Below, piece after piece: positions 38,997 through 49,074 of a stretch of 64,000 bases of DNA (position 1 is the stretch's first letter; each line of letters starts with the position of its first letter). This stretch comes from Wenxinia marina DSM 24838 (GTDB lineage: Bacteria; Pseudomonadota; Alphaproteobacteria; Rhodobacterales; Rhodobacteraceae). The DNA lies in the NCBI RefSeq assembly GCF_000379485.1, contig NZ_KB902277.1:124001-188000 (forward strand), read 5' to 3'. The notes beneath the pieces are model-generated. The model was not told the origin of the DNA, searched no databases, and saw only the letters and a program-made list of their open reading frames with translations. A program made the position numbers and the translations under genes.

Positions 38997-40772
38997 ATGC
39001 AGTCTATCGATGTGCGGGCGCGGCTCCTGGCGCTCTATGCTCTGTTCCTGACCCTGATCGGGGGCCTTCTGGCCGGCTGGTGGCTGACCGTGTCGGACCT
39101 CGGCGCCCTCGCCGGCGAGCCGGCCGCCGGGGCCCTGCGCTCCCGCGGGGGGGTGATGATGCTGGCGTTCGGCGCCTCGGCCGCGACTGTCGGCCTCGCC
39201 GCGACGCTCATCGCCGCCCGCCGGATCGGCCGCGGCCTCGAGGCTCTCGCGACGGCGGCGGAGGAGATCGCGCGGGGCGAGGCGCCGCACCTCGCGACGT
39301 CCGCGCCGGGGGCGGTCGGGATTCTGGCCCGCGCCCTCGCCGCGCTGCGCGACCGGCAGGCCGAGGACCGGGCGGCACGCGAGGCGCGGGCGACCTCTGA
39401 CGCAACGATGAGGCGCACCCTCGAATCGGCGACAGACGCCGTCCGCAGACTCGCCGACGGGGAGGACGGGGTGCGCCTCCCGCCTGCGTCGGACGCCGCC
39501 GCGCCGCTCGGCCCGCTCCTTTCCGCGCTCGCCGACGTCGCGGCGCGGACGCGCGACCTCTCCGCCTCCGTCCGGTCCTCTGGGACCGAGCTGGCACAGG
39601 GGGCTTCCGAGCTCCTCGAAATCTCGGACAAGCTCACCCGCCGCACCGAATCCCAGGCGGCCACGGTGGAGCAGTCGGCCACCGCGCTCGACCAGCTCGC
39701 CGCGGGCGTGCGCTCCGCCGCCGAGAGCGCGGCCGAGGCCGACCGCTTCGTCACGGAGAACCGCGCCCAGGCCGAGGCCGGCGGCCAGGTCGTGCGCGAG
39801 GCGATTGCTGCCATGGAAGCGCTGGAGGAGACGTCGCGCGAGGTGGCCAAGATCATCGGCGCGATCGACGACATCGCTTTCCAGACCAATCTCCTGGCGC
39901 TCAACGCCGGGGTAGAGGCGGCGCGCGCGGGAGAGAGCGGGCGCGGCTTCGCCGTCGTCGCCGCCGAGGTCGGCTCGCTCGCCCAGCGCGCCTCGACGTC
40001 GGCGGGCGAAATCAAGAAGCTGATCACGACTTCGGGCACGCAGATCCGCGAGAGCAGCGCGCTGGTCGCCCGCTCCGGGGCCGCGCTGGAGGACATCGTC
40101 TCCGGCATCGGCGAGGTCGCGGGCCGGGTCTCCCAGATTGCCGGTGCCGCACGGGAACAGTCCCAGGGCCTCCAGGAGATCAACCTCGGCGTCGCGGAGC
40201 TCGACAAGACGACCCAGCAGACCGCCTCGATGGTCGAGACCGGCGCCGGGCTCGCCCGTCAGCTCCAGGCCAGCGCCGACCGCCTGGGCGAGGCCCTCGC
40301 CCGCTCCGGCGCCGCCGGCGGCACGGCCTCCGCCCTTCCGGCCCTGCCCGCCCGGGCGGCCGGGGGCCCCACCGCGCGTGACAAGGGCCGTCCCGCACCC
40401 GCGGATCCGACCGGCCCCGGCCGCAACGCCGTCGACGAGCGGGCCGGGCGGGCCGGACGCCACCAGGCGGCCAATGCGGCTCCGCGCGCGCCCGCCGGCG
40501 ACCGGATCGGCACGAGCCGACCGATTGTCGGCCGCAGCGGACCGGCAGGCGCGCCGCTCGCCGCGGGCGCGACCAGCGGCGGCGCTCATGCGACAGCGCC
40601 TGCGAACGGGAAGGGTGACAGCCTCTCCCGCGGCTCGCGCGTCGCTTCCAGCTCCCCCGCCGAGACGGCAATCGCGCAGACTTCGCCCGCCCGGGTGCGA
40701 GCGGCCGGCGCTGTCCCCCTGCGGGCCACGGGTCGAGGAGACGAGAGCGTGGCCCGCTGGGTCGACTTCTGA
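38997..40772 (+). CDS. Methyl-accepting chemotaxis protein with minimal sensory region
   Basis: 591 residues from ATG 38997 (TTG 38982 would add 5). Two membrane helices (about 8-30 and 51-75) enclose only about 20 periplasmic residues, so no classical ligand domain exists. A HAMP-like stretch follows, then the signalling hairpin [23 protein letters not shown] near residues 288-310. Residues about 435-580 are Ala/Gly/Pro/Arg-rich and probably disordered. The C-terminal RWVDF has the W-x-x-F spacing of CheR-binding pentapeptides (NWETF in E. coli), so the tail may be a tether. A CtrA box lies upstream. Confidence 0.9.
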   Translation: MQSIDVRARLLALYALFLTLIGGLLAGWWLTVSDLGALAGEPAAGALRSRGGVMMLAFGASAATVGLAATLIAARRIGRGLEALATAAEEIARGEAPHLATSAPGAVGILARALAALRDRQAEDRAAREARATSDATMRRTLESATDAVRRLADGEDGVRLPPASDAAAPLGPLLSALADVAARTRDLSASVRSSGTELAQGASELLEISDKLTRRTESQAATVEQSATALDQLAAGVRSAAESAAEADRFVTENRAQAEAGGQVVREAIAAMEALEETSREVAKIIGAIDDIAFQTNLLALNAGVEAARAGESGRGFAVVAAEVGSLAQRASTSAGEIKKLITTSGTQIRESSALVARSGAALEDIVSGIGEVAGRVSQIAGAAREQSQGLQEINLGVAELDKTTQQTASMVETGAGLARQLQASADRLGEALARSGAAGGTASALPALPARAAGGPTARDKGRPAPADPTGPGRNAVDERAGRAGRHQAANAAPRAPAGDRIGTSRPIVGRSGPAGAPLAAGATSGGAHATAPANGKGDSLSRGSRVASSSPAETAIAQTSPARVRAAGAVPLRATGRGDESVARWVDF

Positions 40773-41249
40773 CCAGCGGGTCGAGTGGGGCGCCGCACGC
40801 GTCCCACACACCCATCCGGGCGACACTTGAGACTCCGGGACCTCTGGCCGATCGACCGGATCCGCCCACGGCGGGCGTGACACTGACACCGGCAGCAAGC
40901 CGATCACCTGTCCCGATCCATCCCCTACAGCACCGCCCGAGCGGCGGCATGGGTCGGCGGACCCTCCGCTCCCGCTCACGGCGCACGAGGGTCCCCGGCC
41001 GTGACGGCCGGCTTGGGCATCTCGGGCAGAGCACACCCCTCCTGCCCGCCCCGGTGCTATCGCACCGCACCGGCGCATCGCAGTCGCGCGGCCGGTCATC
41101 GCGCCCGCCTCGCGCGGGCAGACGCACGGAACCGGGCGCCACAGCGCGCATTGCCCCCTCTGGGACAAGGCGCCCGCCGACTGGCAATGTGCGTTCGGCG
41201 GCGCCGCGAGTGGAACACGAAGTCAGGGGCGGCTCCGCATGACGGCGGC
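40773..41249. other. Gene-free interval upstream of the oxidase operon
   Basis: 477 bases. No credible gene on either strand; long open frames here are due to G+C content. A 17-base palindrome around CCGGCCGT (40995-41011) is the only clear structure. The oxidase operon promoter must be in the right part. Confidence 0.45.
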
Positions 41250-42221
41250 ATGAAGATCAGGACGGTCGCCCTCGCCGGCGCACTTCTCGCCCTTGCCGCC
41301 TGCGAGGGCGGACCGCAATCCGCGCTCGCCCCCGCCGGGACCGACGCCGCGCAGATCGCGCGCATCTTCTGGGTCATGCTGATCGCCGCGGCGATCCTCT
41401 GGATCGCGTTGAACGGCCTGTTCGCCTTCGTCACCCGCATCCACCCCCGCCCGATCTCGCGCCGCATCGCCGAGACGCTGATCATCGGCGGTGGCATCGT
41501 GCTGCCGCTGATCCTGCTGGGCACGCTTCTGACGTGGGGCCTGCGCGCCATGCCCGACCAGCGCGCGCCCGGCGACGGGCTGACGGTCAGGGTCGGCGGC
41601 GAGCAATGGTGGTGGCGGGTGGAGTACCTGCCCGCTGACGGCGGCCCCCCCGTCCGCTCGGCCAACGAGGTGCGCCTGCCCGCCGGGCTGCGCACCGACA
41701 TCGAACTGTCGGCCGCTCTCGTCATCCACTCGTTCTGGATCCCGGCGCTCGGCGGCAAGATGGACATGATCCCCGGCCGCGTGAACCGGATGTCCCTCGC
41801 CCCGACCGAACCCGGCACCTACCGCGGGCAGTGCGCCGAGTTCTGCGGCCTCAGCCACGCGCTGATGGCGCTGAACGCCGTCGTCCTGCCGGCGGACGAG
41901 TTCGACGCCTGGCTGTCCGCCGAGGCCGCCGAAGCCGACCCGCCCGACGGGCCGGGCGCCGATCTCTTCGCCCGCGAGGGCTGCGGCGGCTGCCATGCGA
42001 TCCGCGGCACCGAGTGGCAGGCGCAGGTCGGCCCGGACCTCACGCATGTGGGCGGCCGCACCAGCCTCGCCGCCGGGATCCTGCCGATGACCGAGGAGGC
42101 GCTGGCCGGCTGGATTCGCAACCCGGACGCGATCAAGCCCGGCGCCGAGATGCCCGGCTACGACCACCTCTCGCCCGAGGAGCTGACGACCCTCGCCCGC
42201 TGGCTGATGGAGCTGACATGA
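41250..42221 (+). CDS. coxB: Cytochrome c oxidase subunit II fused to cytochrome c
   Basis: 323 residues from ATG 41250. A lipoprotein-like signal (LALAAC) is followed by two membrane helices. The CuA site is CAEFCGLSHALM (Cys195, Cys199, His203, Met206) with HSFWIPALGGKMD before it. A C-terminal cytochrome c domain has CGGCH (Cys245, Cys248, His249) and a late Met ligand in AEMPGYDHL. Such caa3-like fusions take electrons directly. It overlaps the subunit I-III gene by 4 bases. Confidence 0.94.
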   Translation: MKIRTVALAGALLALAACEGGPQSALAPAGTDAAQIARIFWVMLIAAAILWIALNGLFAFVTRIHPRPISRRIAETLIIGGGIVLPLILLGTLLTWGLRAMPDQRAPGDGLTVRVGGEQWWWRVEYLPADGGPPVRSANEVRLPAGLRTDIELSAALVIHSFWIPALGGKMDMIPGRVNRMSLAPTEPGTYRGQCAEFCGLSHALMALNAVVLPADEFDAWLSAEAAEADPPDGPGADLFAREGCGGCHAIRGTEWQAQVGPDLTHVGGRTSLAAGILPMTEEALAGWIRNPDAIKPGAEMPGYDHLSPEELTTLARWLMELT

Positions 42222-44821
42222 CCGACGCGGCCGCCGGCCCCCGCCCCGCCGTCCCGCGCGGCTACGACGCCGACGAGGGCGTGACCGGCCCCTATCCGCC
42301 GACCGAGGAGATGCTGGCCGAGCCGATCCCCGAGGAGGTGCGACAAGCCCAGGAGGACCGCCTGCGCGAGGTCTGGAAGGAGCCGCCGGGCTGGCGCTAC
42401 CTCTCGGCGGTCAACAACTCGGAAATCGGCAAGTGGTACTCGCTGACCGCCTTCGGCTTCATGCTGCTGGCCGGCATCCTTGCCCTGGTGATGCGGGCGC
42501 AACTGGCGGTTCCGGATAACGACCTGATCTCGGCAAACCGCTACAACCAGTTCTTCACCATGCACGGCTCGGCGATGATGTTCCTCTTCGCCGTGCCGAT
42601 GTTCGAGGCGATCTCGATCCTGATCCTGCCCGCTTTCCTCGGTGCGCGGGACATGCCGTTCCCGCGGCTCAGCGCCTACGGCTTCTGGTGCTTCGTCATC
42701 GGCGGCGTGTTCGTGATGGGCTCGCTGCTGTTCGACGCCGCCCCGGACGCGGGCTGGTTCATGTATCCGCCGCTGTCGACCAAGCAGGGCGGCATCGGGG
42801 CGGACATCTGGCTGCTGGGCCTGTCGTTCATCGAGGTCGCCTCCATCGCCGCGGCGGTGGAGCTGATCGTCGGCGTGCTCAAGTGCCGCCCGCCGGGGAT
42901 GCGGGTGAACCTGATGCCGCTCTACGCGTGGTACGTCCTCGTCGTCGGCGGCATGATCCTGTTCGCGTTCCCGCCGCTGATCGCCGGCGACTTCCTGTTC
43001 GAGCTGGAGCGCGGGTTCGACTGGCCGTTCTTCGACCCCGAGCGCGGGGGCGACCCGCTCCTGTGGCAGCACCTGTTCTGGATCTTCGGCCACCCGGAGG
43101 TCTACATCATCTTCCTGCCGTCCATCGCGATCGCCGCGATGGTGGTGCCGACCGCCGCGGGCCGGCCGATCGTCGGCTATTCCTGGATCGTGCTGTCGGC
43201 GGTCGGGACCGGCTTCATCAGCTTCGGCCTGTGGGTCCACCACATGTTCACGACGGGGCTGCCGACGATCAGTCTCGGCTTCTTCTCGGCCGCGTCCGAG
43301 GCGGTGGTTATCCCGACGGGCATCCAGCTCTTCGCCTTCGTGGCGACGCTGATGGTCGGGCGGGTGACGCTGTCGCTGCCGCTTCTGTGGATCGCGGGGG
43401 GCCTCGCCATCTTCACCGCCGGCGGTCTGACGGGCGTCATGGTCGCCATCGCGCCCTTCGACTGGCAGGTCCACGACACCTACTTCGTCGTCGCGCACCT
43501 GCATTACACGCTGTTCGGCGGCATGGTCCTGCCGGTGATCGGAGGCGTCACCTACTTCTACCCCTTCTTCACCAAGAAGCAGATGTCCCGGCGCCTCGGC
43601 CTGTGGTCCTTCTGGCTGACCGTCGTGGGGTTCAACATCACGTTCCTGCCGATGCACCTCACCGGCCTGTGGGGGATGCCGCGGCGGGTCTTCACCTACC
43701 CGGGCGGCCTCGGCTGGGACTGGCTGAACCTGCTCTCGACGGCGGGGTCGGTGATCGTGGCGGCCGGCATCCTGATCTTCGCGTGGGACCTGATCCGGCC
43801 CAAGGGCCGCGAGCCTCTGACCGAACGCAACCCGTGGGGCGGCGGCACGCTGGAATGGAGCCACGACGTCCCGGAGGAGAAGTGGGGGGTGAGGTCGGTC
43901 CCCTACATCACCTCGCGCTATCCGCTGTGGGACCAGGACAAGATCGTCGAGCGGATGGACGCGGGCCGCTACTACCTGCCCGACGCCGAGGAGGGCCACC
44001 GCGAGACGCTGGTGACGAGCGTCATCGACGCCCGGCCGCTGCAGGTGCTGCGGGTGACCGGACCGGCGTGGATCACGATGGCGGCGGCGGCCTTCACCGG
44101 CGGGGCGTTCATCTTCCCGACCTTCCACATGTATCCGCCGGCCATCGTCAGCGGCGCCCTGGCGATCCTCTGCGTGATCTACTGGCTGTGGACCTCGACG
44201 GCGCAGATCCCGGAGAAGAGCACCAAGGACATCGGCCTCGGCCTCAGCGTTCCAACCTACGTGTCGGGGCCGCGCGCCGTCGGCTGGTGGGGCATGTGGA
44301 TCACCATGCTGGGCGATTCCACGGCCTTCGCGAGCCTCGTCTTCGGCGTGTTCTTCTACTGGACGGCGGGCACCGATTTCCCGCCCGCGGACGCGGCCCA
44401 CGTCGACTGGCGCTGGTCGCTGATGGCCGGCGCGCTGGGGCTGGCCGCGTGGGCGGCGATCCTGCTGGCGCGCACGACGAACCGGGGCGGCCGGCCGCTC
44501 CCCGCGGCGGCGATCGCGGGGGCCGGCGCGGTGGCGGGGGCGCTGGCGATCTGGGCCTTCATCACGGCGCTGCGGTTGCCGGGACTGAATCCGACGAGCC
44601 ACGTCTACCCGGCGATGATGTGGGCGCTGGGCGTCTGGACCATCGCGCACCTCGGCGCGGGCATCATCATGCTGCTCTACTGCGCGGCGGCGCTGATCTT
44701 CGGCAAGGCGACCCCGACCCACGATGCGCCGATGTGGAACGTCTCTCTCTACTGGCACTTCATGGCGCTGACGGTCACGGTCACCGTCCTCGTCACCGCC
44801 TTCCTGCCGAGGGGTCTGTGA
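42218..44821 (+). CDS. Haem-copper oxidase subunits I and III fused
   Basis: 867 residues. The first part is subunit I: low-spin haem His116 (MHGSAM) and His429, CuB ligands His292 (HPEVY, with the cross-linked Tyr) and His341/His342 (VHHMF), haem a3 His427 (AHLHYT). The HPEVY motif and Glu mark the A-type family. From about residue 620 the sequence changes to subunit III-like helices (GWWGMWITMLGDSTAFASLVFGVFFYWTAG; GVWTIAHLGAGI). Similar I-III fusions are known in some caa3-type oxidases. It reduces O2 and pumps protons. Confidence 0.94.
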   Translation: MTDAAAGPRPAVPRGYDADEGVTGPYPPTEEMLAEPIPEEVRQAQEDRLREVWKEPPGWRYLSAVNNSEIGKWYSLTAFGFMLLAGILALVMRAQLAVPDNDLISANRYNQFFTMHGSAMMFLFAVPMFEAISILILPAFLGARDMPFPRLSAYGFWCFVIGGVFVMGSLLFDAAPDAGWFMYPPLSTKQGGIGADIWLLGLSFIEVASIAAAVELIVGVLKCRPPGMRVNLMPLYAWYVLVVGGMILFAFPPLIAGDFLFELERGFDWPFFDPERGGDPLLWQHLFWIFGHPEVYIIFLPSIAIAAMVVPTAAGRPIVGYSWIVLSAVGTGFISFGLWVHHMFTTGLPTISLGFFSAASEAVVIPTGIQLFAFVATLMVGRVTLSLPLLWIAGGLAIFTAGGLTGVMVAIAPFDWQVHDTYFVVAHLHYTLFGGMVLPVIGGVTYFYPFFTKKQMSRRLGLWSFWLTVVGFNITFLPMHLTGLWGMPRRVFTYPGGLGWDWLNLLSTAGSVIVAAGILIFAWDLIRPKGREPLTERNPWGGGTLEWSHDVPEEKWGVRSVPYITSRYPLWDQDKIVERMDAGRYYLPDAEEGHRETLVTSVIDARPLQVLRVTGPAWITMAAAAFTGGAFIFPTFHMYPPAIVSGALAILCVIYWLWTSTAQIPEKSTKDIGLGLSVPTYVSGPRAVGWWGMWITMLGDSTAFASLVFGVFFYWTAGTDFPPADAAHVDWRWSLMAGALGLAAWAAILLARTTNRGGRPLPAAAIAGAGAVAGALAIWAFITALRLPGLNPTSHVYPAMMWALGVWTIAHLGAGIIMLLYCAAALIFGKATPTHDAPMWNVSLYWHFMALTVTVTVLVTAFLPRGL

Positions 44822-44823
44822 CG

Positions 44824-45231
44824 ATGGCCGAGCGCAAGCAGCTGCATCGCGAGTTCAGCGAGGAATTGTCCAGTCTGTGGCGCATCGCCATAGCGCCCTC
44901 GGTCTGGGCGATCCACTTCGTCGCCAGCTACGGACTCGCCGCGGTCTGGTGCGCCAAGTGGTCCGACGCGACGCTGCTGGGCGACGTGTCGGCGTGGCGG
45001 GTGCTGATCTGCGGCGCGAGCGTCGTGGCGCTCGGCATCATCGGCTGGATCGGCTGGAAGGCCTGGCGGCAGTGGGACTTCCTCGAGGACTGGGACTACA
45101 CCCACCCGCTCGCGACCGAGGAGGACCGGCACGAGTTCCTCGGGCACGCCGCGTTCCTGCTGGCGGTGCTGTCGGCGGTGGGCGTGATCGCGACGACGCT
45201 GCCGGCGCTGCTGATCTCGACCTGCACATGA
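44824..45231 (+). CDS. Small three-helix membrane protein of the oxidase operon
   Basis: 135 residues. Three hydrophobic helices at about 23-45, 57-80 and 104-130. It contains SVWAIHFVASYGLAAVWCAKW, which fits membrane proteins commonly encoded next to this type of oxidase. It might be an accessory or subunit IV-like protein; that is inferred from position (2 bases after the fused subunit, 4-base overlap with the next gene). Confidence 0.75.
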   Translation: MAERKQLHREFSEELSSLWRIAIAPSVWAIHFVASYGLAAVWCAKWSDATLLGDVSAWRVLICGASVVALGIIGWIGWKAWRQWDFLEDWDYTHPLATEEDRHEFLGHAAFLLAVLSAVGVIATTLPALLISTCT

Positions 45232-45785
45232 GGGCCGCCGCGCTGATCCCGGGCCTCGGCCTCCTCGCGCTCGTCTGGGGCGGGCCGCTGACGGCGTGGC
45301 TTGGCTGGGGCTTTCCCGCCCACATGGTGCGGCACATGACGCTGGTCGCGCTCGCCGCGCCGCTGATCGTCCTCGGCCTGCCGGCGCTGGCCCGCCGGGG
45401 GCCGCCGGCCCTGCTGGGCGCGGTGGCGGAGTTCGTGCTGGTCTGGGGCTGGCACCTGCCGCGGCTGCACGATGCGACGCTGCTGTCGCCGGCCTGGTTC
45501 GCGGTGGAACAGGCCAGCTTCCTCGTCGCCGGCCTCGCCGTCTGGGCCGGCGCGCTGGGGGCGCGGTCGCCGCTCGCGGGGGCCGGAGCGCTGCTGCTCA
45601 CCTCGATGCACATGACGGCGCTGGGGGCGATCCTGACGCTGGCGCCGCGGATCCTCTACGCCGACTGCGCGGCCCTGTCGGACCAGCAGCTGGGCGGGAT
45701 GCTGATGCTGGCGATCGGTACGCCGGTCTACCTGCTGGGCGGGCTGATCCTTGCCGGGCGGGCCCTGAGACCGGAGGCGGCCTGA
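45228..45785 (+). CDS. Cytochrome c oxidase assembly protein, caa3 CtaG type
   Basis: 185 residues, mostly membrane helices. Features are the N-terminal GFPAHMVRHMTLVALAAPL, WGWHLPRLHDATLLS and SMHMTALGAILTLAPRILY, whose His/Met residues could bind copper. It resembles the caa3-type CtaG family (PF09678 in my memory), distinct from the Cox11/CtaG of other bacteria. It likely helps copper insertion into this oxidase. Confidence 0.85.
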   Translation: MRAAALIPGLGLLALVWGGPLTAWLGWGFPAHMVRHMTLVALAAPLIVLGLPALARRGPPALLGAVAEFVLVWGWHLPRLHDATLLSPAWFAVEQASFLVAGLAVWAGALGARSPLAGAGALLLTSMHMTALGAILTLAPRILYADCAALSDQQLGGMLMLAIGTPVYLLGGLILAGRALRPEAA

Positions 45786-46807
45786 TGAAGACGGTGCTCT
45801 ATACCCTCGCGACCCTCGCGCTGCTGGGCATTCTCGGGGCGGCCGCCGTCGTCGGCTTCGGCCTCTACAACGTCTCGGCCGCCGCGGGGCACCTGCCGGG
45901 CGTGTCGTGGGTGCTGCACACCACCTTCCGGCAGGCCGTCACCCTGCGCGCGCCGCCGGAGGAGGAGGTGCCCGAACTGACGGACGCCCTCGCCGAACTG
46001 GGGGCGCGGCATTTCGACCGCGCCTGCCGGATGTGCCACGCCGCGCCGGGCGAGCGGCCGACGGCCACGGTCGAGAGCATGGTGCCCGAGCCGCCGCCGA
46101 TCCAGGTGGCGGTGGGAGACTGGTCTCCGGCGGAGTTGCACTGGATCGTCGACGAGGGCGTGAAGATGAGCGGCATGCCGCACTGGCCGTCGATCCGCGA
46201 TGACGAGGTCTGGGCCGTGGTCGCCTTCCTCTCGCGGGTGCGGGAGATGGATGCGGCCTCCTATGCGGACGTGACGGGGGGCGAGGCTTATTGCGCCGGC
46301 TGCCACGGCGAGGGCGGCGCGTCGGAGAACCCCCAGATCCCGCGCCTCGACATCCTGTCGGAAGAGTATGTGCGCATGTCCCTCGGCGCCTACTGGGAGG
46401 GCGAGCGGGAGAGCGGGTTCATGGCGCACGCGGTGACGGAGGTAGGCGCCGGAGCGTTCGCAGAGCTGGCCGCCGAGTATTCGGGTGACGCCGTAGGCGC
46501 GGGCGCGTCGGACGCGGATCCCGCCCTCGTCGAGACGGGCCGCGAGCTGGCGCTGGCGACGACCGGCGATCCCGACGTGCCCGCCTGCCACGCCTGCCAC
46601 GGGCCGGGGCGGGCCGAGGCGACGGCGCCGGGTCCCCGTCTCGACGGGCAGCACGCACCCTACCTCGTCCGGCAACTCCACGCCTGGCGGGCCGGTGTGC
46701 GCGGCGGCGGGCCGCGGGCCGAGCTGATGCGCCATGCGGCGGCCGACCTGACCGACGCCGACATCGAGGCGCTTGCCGCCTGGTACGCCGCTGGCGCGCC
46801 GGACTAG
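45785..46807 (+). CDS. Membrane-anchored triheme cytochrome c
   Basis: 340 residues. An N-terminal anchor helix (about 4-28) precedes three CxxCH motifs: Cys81-Cys84-His85, Cys170-Cys173-His174 and Cys268-Cys271-His272. The second and third are spaced like two-domain cytochrome c4. The likely role is to bring electrons to the oxidase. It starts at the last base of the CtaG-like stop, and its end overlaps the convergent kinase gene by 4 bases. Confidence 0.92.
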   Translation: MKTVLYTLATLALLGILGAAAVVGFGLYNVSAAAGHLPGVSWVLHTTFRQAVTLRAPPEEEVPELTDALAELGARHFDRACRMCHAAPGERPTATVESMVPEPPPIQVAVGDWSPAELHWIVDEGVKMSGMPHWPSIRDDEVWAVVAFLSRVREMDAASYADVTGGEAYCAGCHGEGGASENPQIPRLDILSEEYVRMSLGAYWEGERESGFMAHAVTEVGAGAFAELAAEYSGDAVGAGASDADPALVETGRELALATTGDPDVPACHACHGPGRAEATAPGPRLDGQHAPYLVRQLHAWRAGVRGGGPRAELMRHAAADLTDADIEALAAWYAAGAPD

Positions 46808-49074
46808 TCCGGCCCGAGCGCGCCCACGATTTCGGCGAGGAGGGTGTCGGCGCCGATCGGTTTCTTCAACGCCTGCAGGGGCGTCCCGTCCAGCACCGGC
46901 CGCGCCCCGGCGACCCCGGACAGGAGCAGCGTCGGCAGGCCGGGATACCGCTGGCGCGCGCGGCGGACGACGTCGAGGCCGTCGGCCCGGCCCGGCAGTT
47001 GCAGGTCGGTGAGGACGAGGTCCGGACGCGCAGCCTCCAGCGCCGCAAGCGCCGCCTCGCCATCTGCCACCGACCGCACATCGGCGCCGTGCGACGTGAG
47101 CAGATCGACGAGGCTGCGGCGGTAGGCCGGATCGTCCTCGACCACGAGGACCCGCCGCCCGGCGAGGGCGTCGCGCCCGGAGGGGGCGGCCGCCTTCTGC
47201 GGCAGTGGCGCGTCGGCCGCGCGCAGCGTCAGCCGCGCGACCGTGCCCGCCCCCTCGGTCGAGGACAACTGGAACCGTCCACCCGCCACCTCGGCGCAGC
47301 GGGCGACGGTGGCGAGGCCGAGGCCGGTGCCGCCCGTCGCCTCCCGCGTGGTGAAGAACGGCTCGTTCGCGCGGCGCAGGACGTAGGGCGCCATGCCCGG
47401 CCCATCGTCCGCGACCTCTATCACCACCTCGTCGCCGTCCGCCACGACTGACACCGAGACCCGGCCGCCCTGCCCCGATTCGACGATGGCGTCCCGGGCA
47501 TTCACCAGGAGATTGAGGACTGCGCTTTCCAGCAGGCCCCCGTCCGCCTCGACGGTGAGGGGTCCGCTCAGGTCGGGCAGGTCGATCGTGAGGCCGGACG
47601 GCAGGGTCCGGCGGGCGAGCGCGACGACGTTCGGCAGGATCTCGGCCAGGTCCGCCGCCTCGAGCGCCGGCTCGCGGCTGCGCGCGAAGGTGAGGACGCG
47701 GCTCGTCAGTTCGGCGCCGCGGTCGCAGGCGGCGCGGATCGCGTCGAACTCGGCCCGTGCCTCGGGATCGGAGGCCTGCAGGGCCCCCACGTCGGCCGAC
47801 AGGCGGATCACGCCGAGGAGGTTGGCGACGTCGTGGGCGATGCCGCCGGCGATCTCGCCCAGCACGTTCAGCCGCTCGGCCGCCTGCCGGCCGCGGACGG
47901 CGTAGAACTCGTCCGTCACGTCGCGCAGCATCAGCAGCACGTTGCGGTGCCCCTTGCTCTCGCGCCATTCTCCGCCGCTCAGATGCAGGATGCGCTGGCC
48001 GCCGTCCGGCACCGCCAGTCCGATGAGCCGCGTCCCCACGACCGGCACGTCCCAGGGCCTTCGGAAATCGACGCTGTCGGGCGGCAGAGGCCGGAACGTC
48101 TCGGGGTCGAGGAACACGGACTCCGCCAGCCACCTCTCGGCCCGGCCGCCGCCGGTCTCGGCCACCAGCCGGTCGGCGGACGCGTTCGAGAAGCGCAGCG
48201 CGCCCGAGCGGTCGAAGGCCATGATCGAGGTGTAGAGCCCGTCGACGAGCGCCCGCAGGCGGACCTCGCTGTCGATCCCGCGCTGCTCGGCCGCGTTCTC
48301 GACCGCGGCGTTGCGCAGCACGGCGCCGATGGCGAGCGCGGTCAGCACGGTCGCCAGGAGGCCCAGACGCAGATCGGCGTCGAGCAGACCGTGGTCCGTG
48401 GCGACGAGCGTGGCGAACGTCATCAGGAACGGCAGGACGATGACGACGGGGAACAGCCGCCGCGCCGCGCGGCTGCCCCGGCCGCTTCCCAGGACGTAGC
48501 GCACCCACGTCCGCTCGGGCTGGTCGAGGAGGATGGCGGCCGAGACCAGCAGGAACAGGGCCGCCGTATGGACCGCCATGCCCCTGAACGGCAGCAGTTC
48601 GACCAGCGCCTCGGCGCTGAAGACGTAGCCGGTCAGGGCGATCAGGGCGATCGTGCCGCAGCAGGTGGACGCGACGAGGAGCCGGCGGCCGGCAGACCCG
48701 GGCACGGTCGTACCGAAGAGCGCCACCGCCGACAGGAGGAACGACAGGATCGTCGACAGCGACATCCGGTCAGCCGCCATCCGCCCCGCCAGCTCCGACA
48801 GGCCGACCCCCGCGACGAGGACGACCGTCGTCCCGGCGGCCACGCGCGCGGCCGTGGCCCGCCCCCGCGTCGCGAGGAAAAGCCCCCCGCCGATCAGGAC
48901 GAAGCACAGCGCGGTCGTGGGCACCATCGCGGGCAGGCCCGGAGCAACGCGCGTGACGGCGTCGATCCCCAGTCCCCAGCCGACCAGCAGGACGGCCAGC
49001 CCGACCGCCACGACGACAAGGGTCAGCGCGTCCCGCAGCCGCGCCGGACGGGCGGCGGCCGGGCCGTCATTCAC
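46804..49074 (-). CDS. Membrane hybrid histidine kinase
   Basis: 756 residues. The N-terminal half has several membrane helices (about seven or eight to residue 250). A PAS-like domain follows (about 270-390), then HisKA with His in GEIAGGIAHDVANLL near residue 414, HATPase_c with NLLVNARDAIVESG and DDGPGMAPYVL, and a C-terminal receiver (Asp in LVLTDLQLPGR near 690, Lys in ALKKPIG). The gene follows the RR and CheB-CheR genes on the same strand. The signal is unknown. Confidence 0.92.
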   Translation of the reverse strand: MNDGPAAARPARLRDALTLVVVAVGLAVLLVGWGLGIDAVTRVAPGLPAMVPTTALCFVLIGGGLFLATRGRATAARVAAGTTVVLVAGVGLSELAGRMAADRMSLSTILSFLLSAVALFGTTVPGSAGRRLLVASTCCGTIALIALTGYVFSAEALVELLPFRGMAVHTAALFLLVSAAILLDQPERTWVRYVLGSGRGSRAARRLFPVVIVLPFLMTFATLVATDHGLLDADLRLGLLATVLTALAIGAVLRNAAVENAAEQRGIDSEVRLRALVDGLYTSIMAFDRSGALRFSNASADRLVAETGGGRAERWLAESVFLDPETFRPLPPDSVDFRRPWDVPVVGTRLIGLAVPDGGQRILHLSGGEWRESKGHRNVLLMLRDVTDEFYAVRGRQAAERLNVLGEIAGGIAHDVANLLGVIRLSADVGALQASDPEARAEFDAIRAACDRGAELTSRVLTFARSREPALEAADLAEILPNVVALARRTLPSGLTIDLPDLSGPLTVEADGGLLESAVLNLLVNARDAIVESGQGGRVSVSVVADGDEVVIEVADDGPGMAPYVLRRANEPFFTTREATGGTGLGLATVARCAEVAGGRFQLSSTEGAGTVARLTLRAADAPLPQKAAAPSGRDALAGRRVLVVEDDPAYRRSLVDLLTSHGADVRSVADGEAALAALEAARPDLVLTDLQLPGRADGLDVVRRARQRYPGLPTLLLSGVAGARPVLDGTPLQALKKPIGADTLLAEIVGALGPD

